From contig NZ_JAFFIW010000014.1 of the NCBI RefSeq assembly GCF_018588885.1, positions 62,001-126,000 of the forward strand: 64,000 nt of DNA. The letters are read 5' to 3'. The notes under the pieces are model-generated. The model made no database searches. It was not told where the DNA came from and saw only the letters and a program-made list of their open reading frames with translations. The translations under genes were made by a program, and so were the position numbers. Shown piece after piece: positions 34,784 to 44,086 of this stretch. How positions within the stretch are numbered: position 1 is the stretch's first letter; the number at the start of each line of letters is the position of its first letter. Source of the stretch: Mesorhizobium sp. dw_380. Its GTDB lineage: Bacteria > Pseudomonadota > Alphaproteobacteria > Rhizobiales > Rhizobiaceae.

Positions 34784-35833
34784 ATGTATCGACTGACAAC
34801 CCGCACCCGCGCCGGAACCGTGACCGCGATCACCGTGCCCGTCTTTATCGTCGTCGCGCTCGCGCTGCCCGCCCTGGCCTCGCGTGGCGTCATGCAGGAT
34901 CTTTTCTTCATCCTCACCATGCTGACGCTGGCGCAGATATGGAACCTGCTGGCGGGCTATGGCGGCCTGGTCTCGGTGGGCCAGCAGGCCTTCGTCGGCA
35001 TCGGCGCCTATGCGATGTTCGCCGGCGTGATCCTGCTCGACTGGAACCCGGTCCTGGCGATCCCGCTGGGCGGCCTTGCGGCTCTGGTGCTGGCGGTTCC
35101 GACGGCCTTCTTCGCATTCCGCTTGCAGGGCGCCTATTTCGCCGTCGGCACCTGGGTAATCGCTGAAGTAACGCGCCTGCTGGTCGCGCAGTGGAAGGCG
35201 CTCGGTGGGGGCACCGGTACCTCGCTGCCGCGCGAGGCGACGAGCAGCATCATGGGCACCGATGCGATCCGGGCGCTGTTCGGCGTCCGTGAGGCCGCGG
35301 CACGCGACGTGCTGGCCTATTGGCTGGCTTTGGCGTTGGTGGTGGCTGTGACGGGTGGCGTCTATTGGCTGCTGCGCAGTCGCCTCGGGCTGGCGCTGGC
35401 GGCGGTGCGCGACAATGTCGACGCGGCGCAATCGGTGGGTGTCGATACCGGTCGGCTCAGATGGGCGGTCTTTCTGATTGCCGCGGCCGCCACCGGGCTG
35501 ACCGGCGCGCTGATCTTCCTGCAGACGGCCCGTATCTCGCCGGGTGCGGCCTTTGCCGTCACCGACTGGATCGCCAACGTCATCTTCATTGTCGTCATCG
35601 GCGGCATCGGCACCATCGAGGGGCCGATCCTCGGTGTGCTGGTCTTCTTTGCGCTGCGTTCGGCGCTGGCGGACTGCGGCAGCTGGTACCTGATGACGCT
35701 CGGCCTCATCGCCGTCGTCGTGATGCTTTTTGCGCCAAAGGGGCTGTGGGGGCTGATCGCGTCCCGCAGTGGCCTGCACCTGTTTCCGGTCCGCCGCAGG
35801 CTGACCGGTCCGAAGATCGAGGGAGGAATTTGA
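34784..35833 (+). CDS. ABC transporter permease, LivM-type (importer 1)
   Basis: The 349-residue membrane protein contains the LivM hallmark AQIWNLLAGYGGLVSVGQQAF and ends with IGGIGTIEGPILGVLVFF and LFAPKGLWGL. It has about nine to ten hydrophobic segments. It forms the transmembrane pathway together with the LivH-type subunit. Its TGA overlaps the ATG of the following hydroxylase gene (TGATG), tying transport and catabolism into one transcript. Confidence 0.9.
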   Translation: MYRLTTRTRAGTVTAITVPVFIVVALALPALASRGVMQDLFFILTMLTLAQIWNLLAGYGGLVSVGQQAFVGIGAYAMFAGVILLDWNPVLAIPLGGLAALVLAVPTAFFAFRLQGAYFAVGTWVIAEVTRLLVAQWKALGGGTGTSLPREATSSIMGTDAIRALFGVREAAARDVLAYWLALALVVAVTGGVYWLLRSRLGLALAAVRDNVDAAQSVGVDTGRLRWAVFLIAAAATGLTGALIFLQTARISPGAAFAVTDWIANVIFIVVIGGIGTIEGPILGVLVFFALRSALADCGSWYLMTLGLIAVVVMLFAPKGLWGLIASRSGLHLFPVRRRLTGPKIEGGI

Positions 35834-37587
35834 TGGCGGATATCGAAACCGACGTGCTGATCGTCGGCACGGGCCCAGCCGGCTCGGCCACGGCGGCGCT
35901 GCTATCCAGCTACGGCGTGGCCAATATGATCGTCAATCGCTATCGCTGGTTGTCGAACACGCCGCGTGCCCACATCACCAACCAGCGCACGATGGAAGTG
36001 CTGCGCGACCTTGGGCCGGAGATCGAGGCCGAGGCCATGATGCACGCCTCGCCGCAGGAACTGATGGGCGAGAACGTGTTCTGCGAAAGCCTGGCGGGCG
36101 AGGAGATCGGCCGCATGAAGAGCTGGGGCACTGGCCCGCTCTCCAAGGCCGAACACCTCCTGTCGTCTCCCTGCTTCATGAATGATCTGCCCCAGACCTT
36201 CATGGAGCCGATCCTGTTCAAGTCGGCCTGTGCCCGCGGCACGCAGGCACGCATGAGCACGGAATATGTCAGCCATGTCCAGGATGCGGACGGCGTGACC
36301 ACGACCTGCCGCGATCGGCTGACGGGCAAGGATTTCACCGTGCGGTCGAAGTTCATGGTCGGCGCCGACGGCGGCAATTCGCTGGTGGCCGAGCATCTGG
36401 GCCTGCCGCTCGAGGGCAAGATGGGCGTCGGCGGGTCGATGAACATCCTGTTCCGGGCCGATCTATCGAGGTTTGTCGCCCACCGGCCGAGCGTCCTCTA
36501 CTGGGTCATGCAGCCCGGCGCCGACGTCGGCGGCATCGGCATGGGTCTCGTTCGCATGGTGCGGCCGTGGGACGAGTGGCTGATCGTCTGGGGCTATGAC
36601 ATCAACCAGCCGCCGCCGGACGTGACGCCGGAATTGGCCACCAGCGTCGCGCGTCAGCTGGTCGGAGATCCCGCGCTCGAGATCGAGCTCCTGGGCGCCA
36701 ACACATGGACCGTGAACAACTGCTTCGCGACGCACATGCAGAAGGGGCGGGTGTTCATCATGGGCGACGCCGCGCACCGGCATCCGCCCTCGAACGGGCT
36801 CGGCTCGAACACCTCGATCCAGGACGGGTTCAATCTCGCCTGGAAGCTTGCCAAAGTCGTCAAGGCGCAGGCAGGCATCGGGCTTCTGGACAGCTACTCG
36901 GCCGAGCGCGCACCGATCGCGCGCCAGATCGTGACGCGCGCGAACCGGTCCATCGCCGAATTCGGCCCGATCTTTGAGGCGCTCGGCATGGATGGCGGCG
37001 TGGACCACGACAAGATCCACAGGAACATGGAGGCTCGCGCCGATGCGACGCCCGCGGCCGAAGCGCAGCGCGGGGCGCTCCGCAAGGCCATCGCCTTCAA
37101 GAAGTACGAATTCGACGCCCATGGCGTCGAGATGAACCAGCGTTATGCGTCGGGGGCGGTGGTGACCGACGGCCAGTGCGAGCCGGCTTTCGAGAAGGAT
37201 CGCGAGTTGCACTATGCGCCGACGACCTGGCCGGGCGCGCGCTTGCCGCATGTCTGGGTCTTCGAGCGCACGGGCAGGAAGGTCTCGACGCTCGATCTTT
37301 GCGGGCATGGCGAGTTCACGATGTTGACCGGCATTGGCGGCGAGGCGTGGGTCGCCGCGGCGGAGACGGTTGCCGCCGAGTTCGGTCTGCCGATCCGCAG
37401 CCATGTGATCGGCCCGCGCCGCGCGATCGAGGATCATGCCGGCGATTGGGCCGGCGCGCGGGAGATCCGCGACGCCGGCTGCCTGATCGTTCGTCCCGAC
37501 CACCACGTTGCCTGGCGCTCCGAGAGGTTGGCGGCCGATCCTCTCGCCGAACTGCGCCGGGTCTTCAAATCCGTTCTGGCGCGCTGA
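35833..37587 (+). CDS. FAD-dependent aromatic hydroxylase, TfdB-like
   Basis: The 584-residue protein is a class A flavoprotein monooxygenase: Rossmann motif GTGPAG (12-17), the VGADGGNS segment around 178, and GDAAH (311-315) followed by PSNGLGSNTSIQDGFNLAWKLA. Its length and the long C-terminal thioredoxin-like domain match TfdB (2,4-dichlorophenol 6-monooxygenase), phenol hydroxylases and resorcinol hydroxylases. It inserts oxygen ortho to a phenolic OH using NAD(P)H and O2. Placed next to a hydroxyquinol dioxygenase gene, it most likely makes hydroxyquinol from resorcinol or a related phenol; the exact substrate is inferred. Confidence 0.9.
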   Translation: MADIETDVLIVGTGPAGSATAALLSSYGVANMIVNRYRWLSNTPRAHITNQRTMEVLRDLGPEIEAEAMMHASPQELMGENVFCESLAGEEIGRMKSWGTGPLSKAEHLLSSPCFMNDLPQTFMEPILFKSACARGTQARMSTEYVSHVQDADGVTTTCRDRLTGKDFTVRSKFMVGADGGNSLVAEHLGLPLEGKMGVGGSMNILFRADLSRFVAHRPSVLYWVMQPGADVGGIGMGLVRMVRPWDEWLIVWGYDINQPPPDVTPELATSVARQLVGDPALEIELLGANTWTVNNCFATHMQKGRVFIMGDAAHRHPPSNGLGSNTSIQDGFNLAWKLAKVVKAQAGIGLLDSYSAERAPIARQIVTRANRSIAEFGPIFEALGMDGGVDHDKIHRNMEARADATPAAEAQRGALRKAIAFKKYEFDAHGVEMNQRYASGAVVTDGQCEPAFEKDRELHYAPTTWPGARLPHVWVFERTGRKVSTLDLCGHGEFTMLTGIGGEAWVAAAETVAAEFGLPIRSHVIGPRRAIEDHAGDWAGAREIRDAGCLIVRPDHHVAWRSERLAADPLAELRRVFKSVLAR

Positions 37588-37597
37588 GGAGGATCCC

Positions 37598-38488
37598 ATG
37601 ATCGACGAACACGAATCCGGCTATTTCACCGAAGCGAACTCGGCCGAGATCGTCGTGGCGCGGAACAGGAACGCCAAGGACGAGCGGCTCGGCCAGTTGA
37701 TGGAGGTCATCACCCGCAAGCTGCACGAGGCGGTGAAGGAGATCGAGCCGACACAGGAGGAATGGTTCGGTGCGATCATGTTCCTGACGGAGACGGGCCA
37801 GATCTGCAACGAGTGGCGGCAAGAGTACATCCTGCTGTCGGATGTCCTGGGCGTCTCGATGCTGGTCGATGCGATCAACAATCGCAAGCCGTCGGGCGCC
37901 TCGGAATCCACGGTGTTGGGGCCCTTCCACGTCGCCGATGCGCCCGAACTGCCGATGGGCTCGAACATCTGCCTCGACCAGAAGGGCGAGCCGATGTTCG
38001 TGCATGGCCGCATCCTCGACACAGAAGGCAATCCGATCGCAGGCGCCAAGATAGACGTCTGGCAGGCCAACGACGAGGGCTTCTACGACGTGCAGCAGAA
38101 GGGCATCCAGCCCGACTTCAACCTGCGCGGCGTCTTCCGCACCGGCGCGGACGGGCACTACTGGTTCCGCGGCGTGAAGCCCAAATACTACCCGATCCCA
38201 GATGACGGCCCGGTCGGCAAGCTGCTGGGCGCGCTGGGGCGTCACCCCAATCGCCCGGCGCATCTCCACTATATCGTCGAGGCCGAGGGCTTCGACGCGC
38301 TGACCACGCACATCTTCGATCCGGACGACCCGTACATCGATTCAGACGCCGTCTTCGGCGTGAAGAAGAGCCTGCTCGCCGAATTTCGCAAGGTCGAGGA
38401 CGCTGAGGCCGCTGCCAAGGTCGAGGTTGCGGCCCCGTTCTACGACGTGGAGTTCGATTTCGTGCTTTCGCGAAAGAAGACCAAGTGA
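37598..38488 (+). CDS. Hydroxyquinol 1,2-dioxygenase (copy 2)
   Basis: The 296-residue intradiol dioxygenase has Fe(III) ligands Tyr163 (NDEGFYDVQ), Tyr197 (KPKYYPIP), His222 and His224 (RPAHLHY), closely matching the positions in characterised hydroxyquinol 1,2-dioxygenases, and the LGPFHVADAP segment typical of that group. The product is maleylacetate. A GAGGAGG ribosome binding site precedes the ATG. It is clearly homologous to copy 1 at 27465 but well diverged, so this is not a recent duplication. Confidence 0.92.
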   Translation: MIDEHESGYFTEANSAEIVVARNRNAKDERLGQLMEVITRKLHEAVKEIEPTQEEWFGAIMFLTETGQICNEWRQEYILLSDVLGVSMLVDAINNRKPSGASESTVLGPFHVADAPELPMGSNICLDQKGEPMFVHGRILDTEGNPIAGAKIDVWQANDEGFYDVQQKGIQPDFNLRGVFRTGADGHYWFRGVKPKYYPIPDDGPVGKLLGALGRHPNRPAHLHYIVEAEGFDALTTHIFDPDDPYIDSDAVFGVKKSLLAEFRKVEDAEAAAKVEVAAPFYDVEFDFVLSRKKTK

Positions 38489-38522
38489 CCCTGCGCATCA
38501 GGCGCCGAACGGGAGGAAACTG

Positions 38523-39341
38523 ATGGCCGCACTTGAGAAAATGTTCGATGTCGCAGGCAAGTCGGTGATCGTCACCGGCGGCGCAAGCGGCATCGGGCAG
38601 GCCTATGCCGAGATCATGGCCGAGCATGGGGCGAAGGTCTGCATCTTCGACCTGAACCCCGCGGGGCTGGAGAAGACCGTGGCGGCGATCAGGGCGACGG
38701 GTGGCGATGTCTGGGGCCAGATTGTCGACGTTGGCGACCGTGCGGCCATGGCCGAAGCTTTCGACAAGGTGGCCGAGAAGGCGGGCTCGATCGACGTCGT
38801 GTTCGCCAATGCCGGGATCGACGCCGGACCTGGCTTCAACACCCCGACCGGCGAAAGGAATCCCGAGGGCGCCATCGAGAACCTGCCCGACGAGCACTGG
38901 GACAAGGTGATCGAGATCAACCTGACCTCGGTCTACACCACGATCAAACATGCCGTCCGGCACATGAAGCCGAATGGCGGCGGCCAGATCATCGTCACGT
39001 CGTCCATCGCCTCGCTGATCAACGAGAGCATCGTGGGCACGCCCTACATGCCCGCCAAGGCCGCGGTGAACCATCTCGTTCGCCACATGGCGATGGAACT
39101 CGGCGCCTATAACATCCGCATCAACGCCATCTTGCCCGGACCGTTCATCACCAACATCGCCGGCGGCCGGCTGCGCAATCCGGCGGACCGCAAGGCCTTC
39201 GAGGCCCAGTCGCTGCTCGGCCGGATCGGCGACCCTGAAGAGATCAAGGGTCTGGCGCTTTATCTGGCCTCGCCTGCCTCGTCCTACGTCACGGGCTCGC
39301 TGATCGTCATCGATGGCGGTTCGTTGCTGCGGATGACCTGA
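38523..39341 (+). CDS. Short-chain dehydrogenase/reductase (SDR)
   Basis: The 272-residue protein is a classical SDR: TGGASGIG (18-25) for NAD(P), FANAGID, the catalytic Ser in VTSSIAS, and YMPAK (YxxxK). It oxidises or reduces a hydroxyl or carbonyl group of an intermediate that cannot be named. Its position between the dioxygenase and the second importer suggests that the natural substrate carries an alcohol or keto side chain, or a cyclic alcohol to be aromatised. Confidence 0.88.
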   Translation: MAALEKMFDVAGKSVIVTGGASGIGQAYAEIMAEHGAKVCIFDLNPAGLEKTVAAIRATGGDVWGQIVDVGDRAAMAEAFDKVAEKAGSIDVVFANAGIDAGPGFNTPTGERNPEGAIENLPDEHWDKVIEINLTSVYTTIKHAVRHMKPNGGGQIIVTSSIASLINESIVGTPYMPAKAAVNHLVRHMAMELGAYNIRINAILPGPFITNIAGGRLRNPADRKAFEAQSLLGRIGDPEEIKGLALYLASPASSYVTGSLIVIDGGSLLRMT

Positions 39342-39414
39342 ACACGTTTTGAACTGTGGCCGGTTCCCGTTGAGAGGGCGGGCCGGAGAGACTTAACCAA
39401 GGGAGGAAACGACG

Positions 39415-40722
39415 GTGACCTATTACAACAGACTGGTGAAATCGGGATTGCGGCCCAGCCGCCGAAGCGTGCTCAAGGGGATTGGAGCCGGCCTTGCCGC
39501 CAGCACGCTGGGCATGCCGGCCTATGTGCGCGCCGCGACCGCGGGGAAGATCAAGCTCGGCTATCTCAGCCCGACGACCGGACCGCTCGCCCTCTTTGGC
39601 GAAACCGATGGCTACACCTTGCAGAAGATCCGCGCTCTGCTTGGCGGCCAGCTGCAATGCGCCAACGGCAATACTTACGAGATCGAGATCCTCGATCGCG
39701 ACAGCCAGTCCAATCCGAATAAGGCATCCGAAATCGCCGGCAACCTCATCCTGAACGACGAGGTGCATCTGCTCGTTCCGGCCTCGACCACCGACACGAT
39801 CCTGCCGGCCGCCGAGCAGTCCGAGCTCTATGAGACACCCTGTATTTCCTCGGGCGCTCCCTGGCAGGCGGTGATCATGCCGCGCGGCGGCGGCAAGCAG
39901 ACCTTCGACTGGACCTATCATTTCTTCTGGGGTCTCGACGAGGCACTGAACACCTTCGTCGGACTGTGGAACCATCTGGAGACCAACAAGAAGGTCGGGA
40001 TGCTGTTTCCCCAGAACATCGACGGCGAGACCTGGGGCAACGACGAATACGGCCTGCCGGCGCCGACCCGCAAGGCCGGCTACGAGGTCGTGGTGCCCGG
40101 CTACTTCCAGCCGCGCACCAATGATTTCTCCGCGCAGATCGCCGAGTTCAAGAAGCAGGGCTGCGAGATCATCGGCGGCATCACCTATCCAGACGATTTG
40201 AAGACGTTCGTCACCCAGTGCAACCAGCAGGGCTTCAAGCCGAAGGCGATCACGGTGGCGGCGGCCCTCTTGTTCCCGGGCGGTGTCGAGGCGATGGGTC
40301 CTCTTGGCAACGGCATGTCCTCGGAGGTCTGGTGGACGCCGGCCTTCCCGTTCAAGTCGTCGCTGACCGGACAGGTCAGCAACGACATCGCCAGCCAATG
40401 GGAAGCCGATACGAAACGCCAGTGGACACAGCCACTGGGCTATTCGCACGCCCTGCTCGAGGTTGCCCTCGACGTCCTGAAGCGCTCTTCCAATCCGCTC
40501 GACCGTGCTGCCAACCGTGATGCTCTGGTCGCTACCGATCTGCAGACGCTGGTCGGGCACATCAAGTTCGACGGCTCTACCCACAAGAATATCTGCAAGA
40601 CGCCGATCTTCGGCGGTCAGTGGGTGAAAGGCGAGAAATGGCCCTATGACCTGAGGATCGTCGACAACACGGTCAATCAGCTCTTCGCGCCCCAACAGGC
40701 GATCAAGCCGATCGCCTGGTGA
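39415..40722 (+). CDS. LIV-type ABC transporter substrate-binding protein, Tat-exported (importer 2)
   Basis: The 435-residue receptor starts at a GTG with GGGAGG upstream. Its signal has SRRSVLK, a twin-arginine motif, and a cleavage region around AYVRAAT. The mature part begins KIKLGYLSPTTGPLALFG. It is homologous to the receptor of importer 1 (shared DRDSQSNPNKA-like and FHSEVWWTPAFPFKSS-like stretches, here SSEVWWTPAFPFKSS) but distinct. The ligand is presumably a related aromatic compound. Confidence 0.9.
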   Translation: MTYYNRLVKSGLRPSRRSVLKGIGAGLAASTLGMPAYVRAATAGKIKLGYLSPTTGPLALFGETDGYTLQKIRALLGGQLQCANGNTYEIEILDRDSQSNPNKASEIAGNLILNDEVHLLVPASTTDTILPAAEQSELYETPCISSGAPWQAVIMPRGGGKQTFDWTYHFFWGLDEALNTFVGLWNHLETNKKVGMLFPQNIDGETWGNDEYGLPAPTRKAGYEVVVPGYFQPRTNDFSAQIAEFKKQGCEIIGGITYPDDLKTFVTQCNQQGFKPKAITVAAALLFPGGVEAMGPLGNGMSSEVWWTPAFPFKSSLTGQVSNDIASQWEADTKRQWTQPLGYSHALLEVALDVLKRSSNPLDRAANRDALVATDLQTLVGHIKFDGSTHKNICKTPIFGGQWVKGEKWPYDLRIVDNTVNQLFAPQQAIKPIAW

Positions 40723-40723
40723 C

Positions 40724-41476
40724 ATGAGCGGGGACGCGGGCAGAGCCATGGATAGAGAAGTCCTGCTGAAAGCGCATAGCGTGTCGAAGTCCTTCGGCGC
40801 CGTCCGCGTCCTGCATGAGGTGAGTTTCGACGTGCATCGGGGCGAGGTGCTGGGCATCCTCGGCCCGAACGGAGCGGGCAAAACGACGCTGTTCAACATG
40901 ATCAGCGGCGATTTGAAGGCGTCCGGCGGCGAGATCCAGCTCGGCGACACAGTGCTCCGCGGCGAACCGCCTTTCCGGCGCTGCAAGATGGGGATCGGGA
41001 GGACCTACCAGATCCCGCGTCCCTATTCCGGCATGACAACCTTCGAAAACCTGCTGGTCGCCGCCGCGTTCGGCGGCGGCCGCACGGAGAAGCAAAGCTA
41101 TGCGTTCTGCGCCCAGGTCCTGCGCGATTGCGAGCTCTCCGACAAAGCCAATGTCTCGGCGGGCGCCCTGACACTGCTCGACCGCAAACGGTTGGAACTG
41201 GCGCGCGCGCTGGCATCGGATCCGAAGCTGCTGCTTCTGGACGAGATCGCGGGCGGGCTGACCGACGATGAATCGAAGGCGCTGGTGGCGCTGGTGCGCC
41301 GCATTCGCGATCGCGGCATCACCATCGTGTGGATCGAGCATGTGCTGCACGCGCTGCTCGCGGTGGCCGACCGGCTGTTGGTGCTGAACTTCGGTGAAAA
41401 GATCGCGGAAGGCGTGCCCGCCGAAGTGATTGCGCTGCCCGAGGTCCAGCGCGTCTACATGGGAATCGAAGCATGA
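40724..41476 (+). CDS. ABC transporter ATPase, LivG-type (importer 2)
   Basis: The 250-residue ATPase has GPNGAGKTT, LTLLDRKRLELARAL and LLLLDEIAGGL as in importer 1. The ATG at 40724 lies one base after the receptor's stop; an ATG at 40748 (MDREVLL) aligns better with the copy 1 start, so eight N-terminal residues are uncertain. It overlaps the next gene by 4 nt (ATGA). Confidence 0.91.
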   Translation: MSGDAGRAMDREVLLKAHSVSKSFGAVRVLHEVSFDVHRGEVLGILGPNGAGKTTLFNMISGDLKASGGEIQLGDTVLRGEPPFRRCKMGIGRTYQIPRPYSGMTTFENLLVAAAFGGGRTEKQSYAFCAQVLRDCELSDKANVSAGALTLLDRKRLELARALASDPKLLLLDEIAGGLTDDESKALVALVRRIRDRGITIVWIEHVLHALLAVADRLLVLNFGEKIAEGVPAEVIALPEVQRVYMGIEA

Positions 41477-42201
41477 CGGCCGTTCTTTCCACCCACGGGC
41501 TCGTGGCCCGCTATGGCGACTTCCAGGCACTCTACGGCGTCGACATCGAGCTGCACCAGGGTGAGGCCGTGGCTCTGATCGGCGCCAACGGCGCAGGAAA
41601 ATCCACCCTCCTGCGTTCGATCATGGGCCTGCTCCCGGTCGGGCGCGAGATGGTGCTGCTGCACGGCGAGCCTGTTGGCGGCACCGCTACCGACCGCATG
41701 GTGCAGAAGGGCGTCGCTATCGTGCCGGAGGGCCGCCGCCTCTTCACCGGTATGTCGGTCGAGGACAATCTGCGTGTCGCCATCGACCAGGCCGCGCGCA
41801 TGGGCGCCAAGGGTGGATGGACGCTGCCGCGGCTGCACCGGCTGTTCCCGATCCTCAAGGAAAAGGCCCGCGCGCCGGTGCAAAGCCTCTCGGGCGGCCA
41901 GCAGCAGATGGTGGCAATCGGCCGCGCACTGCTCTGCCAGCCGCGCGTGCTGCTTTGCGACGAGATCAGCCTCGGTCTTGCGCCCAAGGTGATCCGCGAG
42001 ATCTATGCCGCCTTGCCCGAGATACGTGCCACCGGCACCGCGATGATCGTGGTCGAGCAGGATGTCGGCCTCGCCCGCTCCGCCTCGGACCGCCTTTACT
42101 GCATGCTGGAGGGCCGCGTGACCCTGACCGGCAGGTCCGCCGAAATCACGCGCGAGCAGATCGGCAAAGCCTATTTTGGAGCGGGCCATGCAGTGGTTTG
42201 A
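41473..42201 (+). CDS. ABC transporter ATPase, LivF-type (importer 2)
   Basis: The 242-residue ATPase has GANGAGKST, VPEGRRLFTGMS, LSGGQQQMVAIGRAL and LLLCDEISLGLAP. It is the paralogue of the LivF-type gene of importer 1 and lies in the same order. The start is coupled to the LivG-type gene, and the 3' end overlaps the LivH-type gene by 14 nt. Confidence 0.92.
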   Translation: MTAVLSTHGLVARYGDFQALYGVDIELHQGEAVALIGANGAGKSTLLRSIMGLLPVGREMVLLHGEPVGGTATDRMVQKGVAIVPEGRRLFTGMSVEDNLRVAIDQAARMGAKGGWTLPRLHRLFPILKEKARAPVQSLSGGQQQMVAIGRALLCQPRVLLCDEISLGLAPKVIREIYAALPEIRATGTAMIVVEQDVGLARSASDRLYCMLEGRVTLTGRSAEITREQIGKAYFGAGHAVV

Positions 42202-43051
42202 CGCCTTGGTGCAGGGAATCCTGCTGGGCGGCATGTATGCCCAGTATGCGCTCGGCATGGCGCTGATGTTCGGGGTCATGCGGATCGTCAACATCAGCCA
42301 TGGCGATCTGGTGATCCTTTTGTCGCTGATCGGCATCTCGATCGCCACGGCCTGGGGTCTGGGACCGCTGCCGGTGCTGGTCGTGCTGGTGCCGCTGGCG
42401 GTGCTGATGGGCTGGGTGCTGCAGAAGGCCGTGCTGAACCGGGTGGTGGGCAGCGACCCGCTGCCCTCGCTGATCGCGACCTTCGGGCTGTCGATCGCGC
42501 TGCAGAACCTGATGCTCCAGATATGGTCCGCGAACAGCCGATCGTTGCCCGGCCATGGGATCGAGAGCCAGTCCCTCGAGATCGGCGGCATCTATGTCGG
42601 CCTGCTGCCGCTGATCGTGCTGGCCGTCGCCACGGGGCTGACATGGTGCCTCGACCTGACGCTGAAACGCACGCGCTTCGGCCGGGCGCTCCGCGCCGCG
42701 TCGGCCGATGTCGAGGCGGCGGCGATGACCGGCATCAACCCGCGCGCCGTCTATGCGATGGCGACGGCGGCTGCGGTCGGCATCCTCGGCTTTGCGGCCG
42801 TCTTCCAGGCGCTGCGCTCGACCGTTGCGCCGGCCGATGGACCCGCCCAACTGATCTACGCGTTCGAAGCGGTGATTATCGGCGGCATGGGCACGGTGTG
42901 GGGTGCCTTCGTCGGCTCGATGGTTCTCGGCATCTCGCAGGCCATAGGCTTCCGCATCGATCCGGGCTTCGGCGTGCTCGCCGGACATATCGTCTTCCTG
43001 GCGGTGTTGGCGAGTCGACCGCAGGGTCTGTTCGGAAAGGCGTTGTCATGA
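42188..43051 (+). CDS. ABC transporter permease, LivH-type (importer 2)
   Basis: The 287-residue inner-membrane protein begins MQWFDALVQGILLGGMYAQY and carries NISHGDLVIL, the LivH motif. Length is identical to that of the importer 1 counterpart. It overlaps the LivF-type gene by 14 nt and the LivM-type gene by 4 nt. Confidence 0.9.
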   Translation: MQWFDALVQGILLGGMYAQYALGMALMFGVMRIVNISHGDLVILLSLIGISIATAWGLGPLPVLVVLVPLAVLMGWVLQKAVLNRVVGSDPLPSLIATFGLSIALQNLMLQIWSANSRSLPGHGIESQSLEIGGIYVGLLPLIVLAVATGLTWCLDLTLKRTRFGRALRAASADVEAAAMTGINPRAVYAMATAAAVGILGFAAVFQALRSTVAPADGPAQLIYAFEAVIIGGMGTVWGAFVGSMVLGISQAIGFRIDPGFGVLAGHIVFLAVLASRPQGLFGKALS

Positions 43052-44073
43052 GTGCAATCCCCTATGCCGCAACGGAGGTGCCCGAGGTCTTGGTTCAGCG
43101 CCAGACGCCATCGGGCCGCATCGCGATGGCCCTGGCGGTGCTGGCGATGATCGGCGTCGCTGTCATGCCGTTGTGGGCTTCGACCGGCACGATCCGGTCG
43201 GTCCTGGTGCTGTGCTGCTATATCGCCGTGGCGCAGATGTGGAACCTGCTCGCCGGCTATGCCGGCCTCGTCTCGGTGGGCCAGCACGCCTTCATGGGCG
43301 CGGCCGGCTATGCGCTCTTCGTGCTGGCGCAGACTTACGGCGTCGATCCGTTTGTGGCGGTCTTCCTTTCGCTCCTGGTGCCGGCCGCGCTGGCCGTGCC
43401 GATCTACCTGCTGCTTCATCGCCTGGACGGCCCCTATTTTTCGATCGGCACATGGGTGGTGGCCGAGGTTTTCCGGCTGACCGCCTCGAACCTGCCGCTC
43501 GTCAATTCCGGCGCCGGCATGTCGCTGCGCGTGATGAAGGACTATTCGGCCTTCGAACGGAACATCGCCATGTCGCTGCTCTGCGCGGGGATGCTGCTCG
43601 TCACGCTGGGTGGCAGCTATTGGCTGCTTCGCTCGCGCTTCGGCCTCGCGCTGATCGCTATGCGCGACAATCCGGTCGCGGCCGCCAGCCAGGGCGTGAA
43701 CGTCGTGAGGCTGCGCTTCCTGATCTACGTCGCGTCGGCAGTCGGCTGCGGCCTTGTGGGCGCGATCTATTTCATGGCGCAGCTGCGCATCACTCCGGGT
43801 TCGGCCTTTGATCCGATGTGGGCGAACGTCGCGATCTTCATTGTCATGGTTGGCGGCATTGGGTCCATCGAGGGCGTTCTGATCGGGTCTCTGATCTTTT
43901 TCATCGCCGACCGTTGGTTCGGTGAATACGGCGCAACCTATTTCGTCGTCCTCGGGCTGATGACGCTGCTGGTGGCGCTCTACGCCCGCACCGGCGTCTG
44001 GGGCCTGATTTCGAAACGATGGGACGCGCCATGGTTCCCGATCCAGCGCAAGCTGGTCGATTCGTATCGCTGA
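43048..44073 (+). CDS. ABC transporter permease, LivM-type (importer 2)
   Basis: The 341-residue membrane protein has AQMWNLLAGYAGLVSVGQHAF and VGGIGSIEGVLIG, the LivM hallmarks. It completes the second five-part importer. It is followed 13 nt later by an alcohol dehydrogenase gene with its own GGGAGG ribosome binding site. Confidence 0.9.
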   Translation: MSAIPYAATEVPEVLVQRQTPSGRIAMALAVLAMIGVAVMPLWASTGTIRSVLVLCCYIAVAQMWNLLAGYAGLVSVGQHAFMGAAGYALFVLAQTYGVDPFVAVFLSLLVPAALAVPIYLLLHRLDGPYFSIGTWVVAEVFRLTASNLPLVNSGAGMSLRVMKDYSAFERNIAMSLLCAGMLLVTLGGSYWLLRSRFGLALIAMRDNPVAAASQGVNVVRLRFLIYVASAVGCGLVGAIYFMAQLRITPGSAFDPMWANVAIFIVMVGGIGSIEGVLIGSLIFFIADRWFGEYGATYFVVLGLMTLLVALYARTGVWGLISKRWDAPWFPIQRKLVDSYR

Positions 44074-44086
44074 CAGGGAGGATCTC

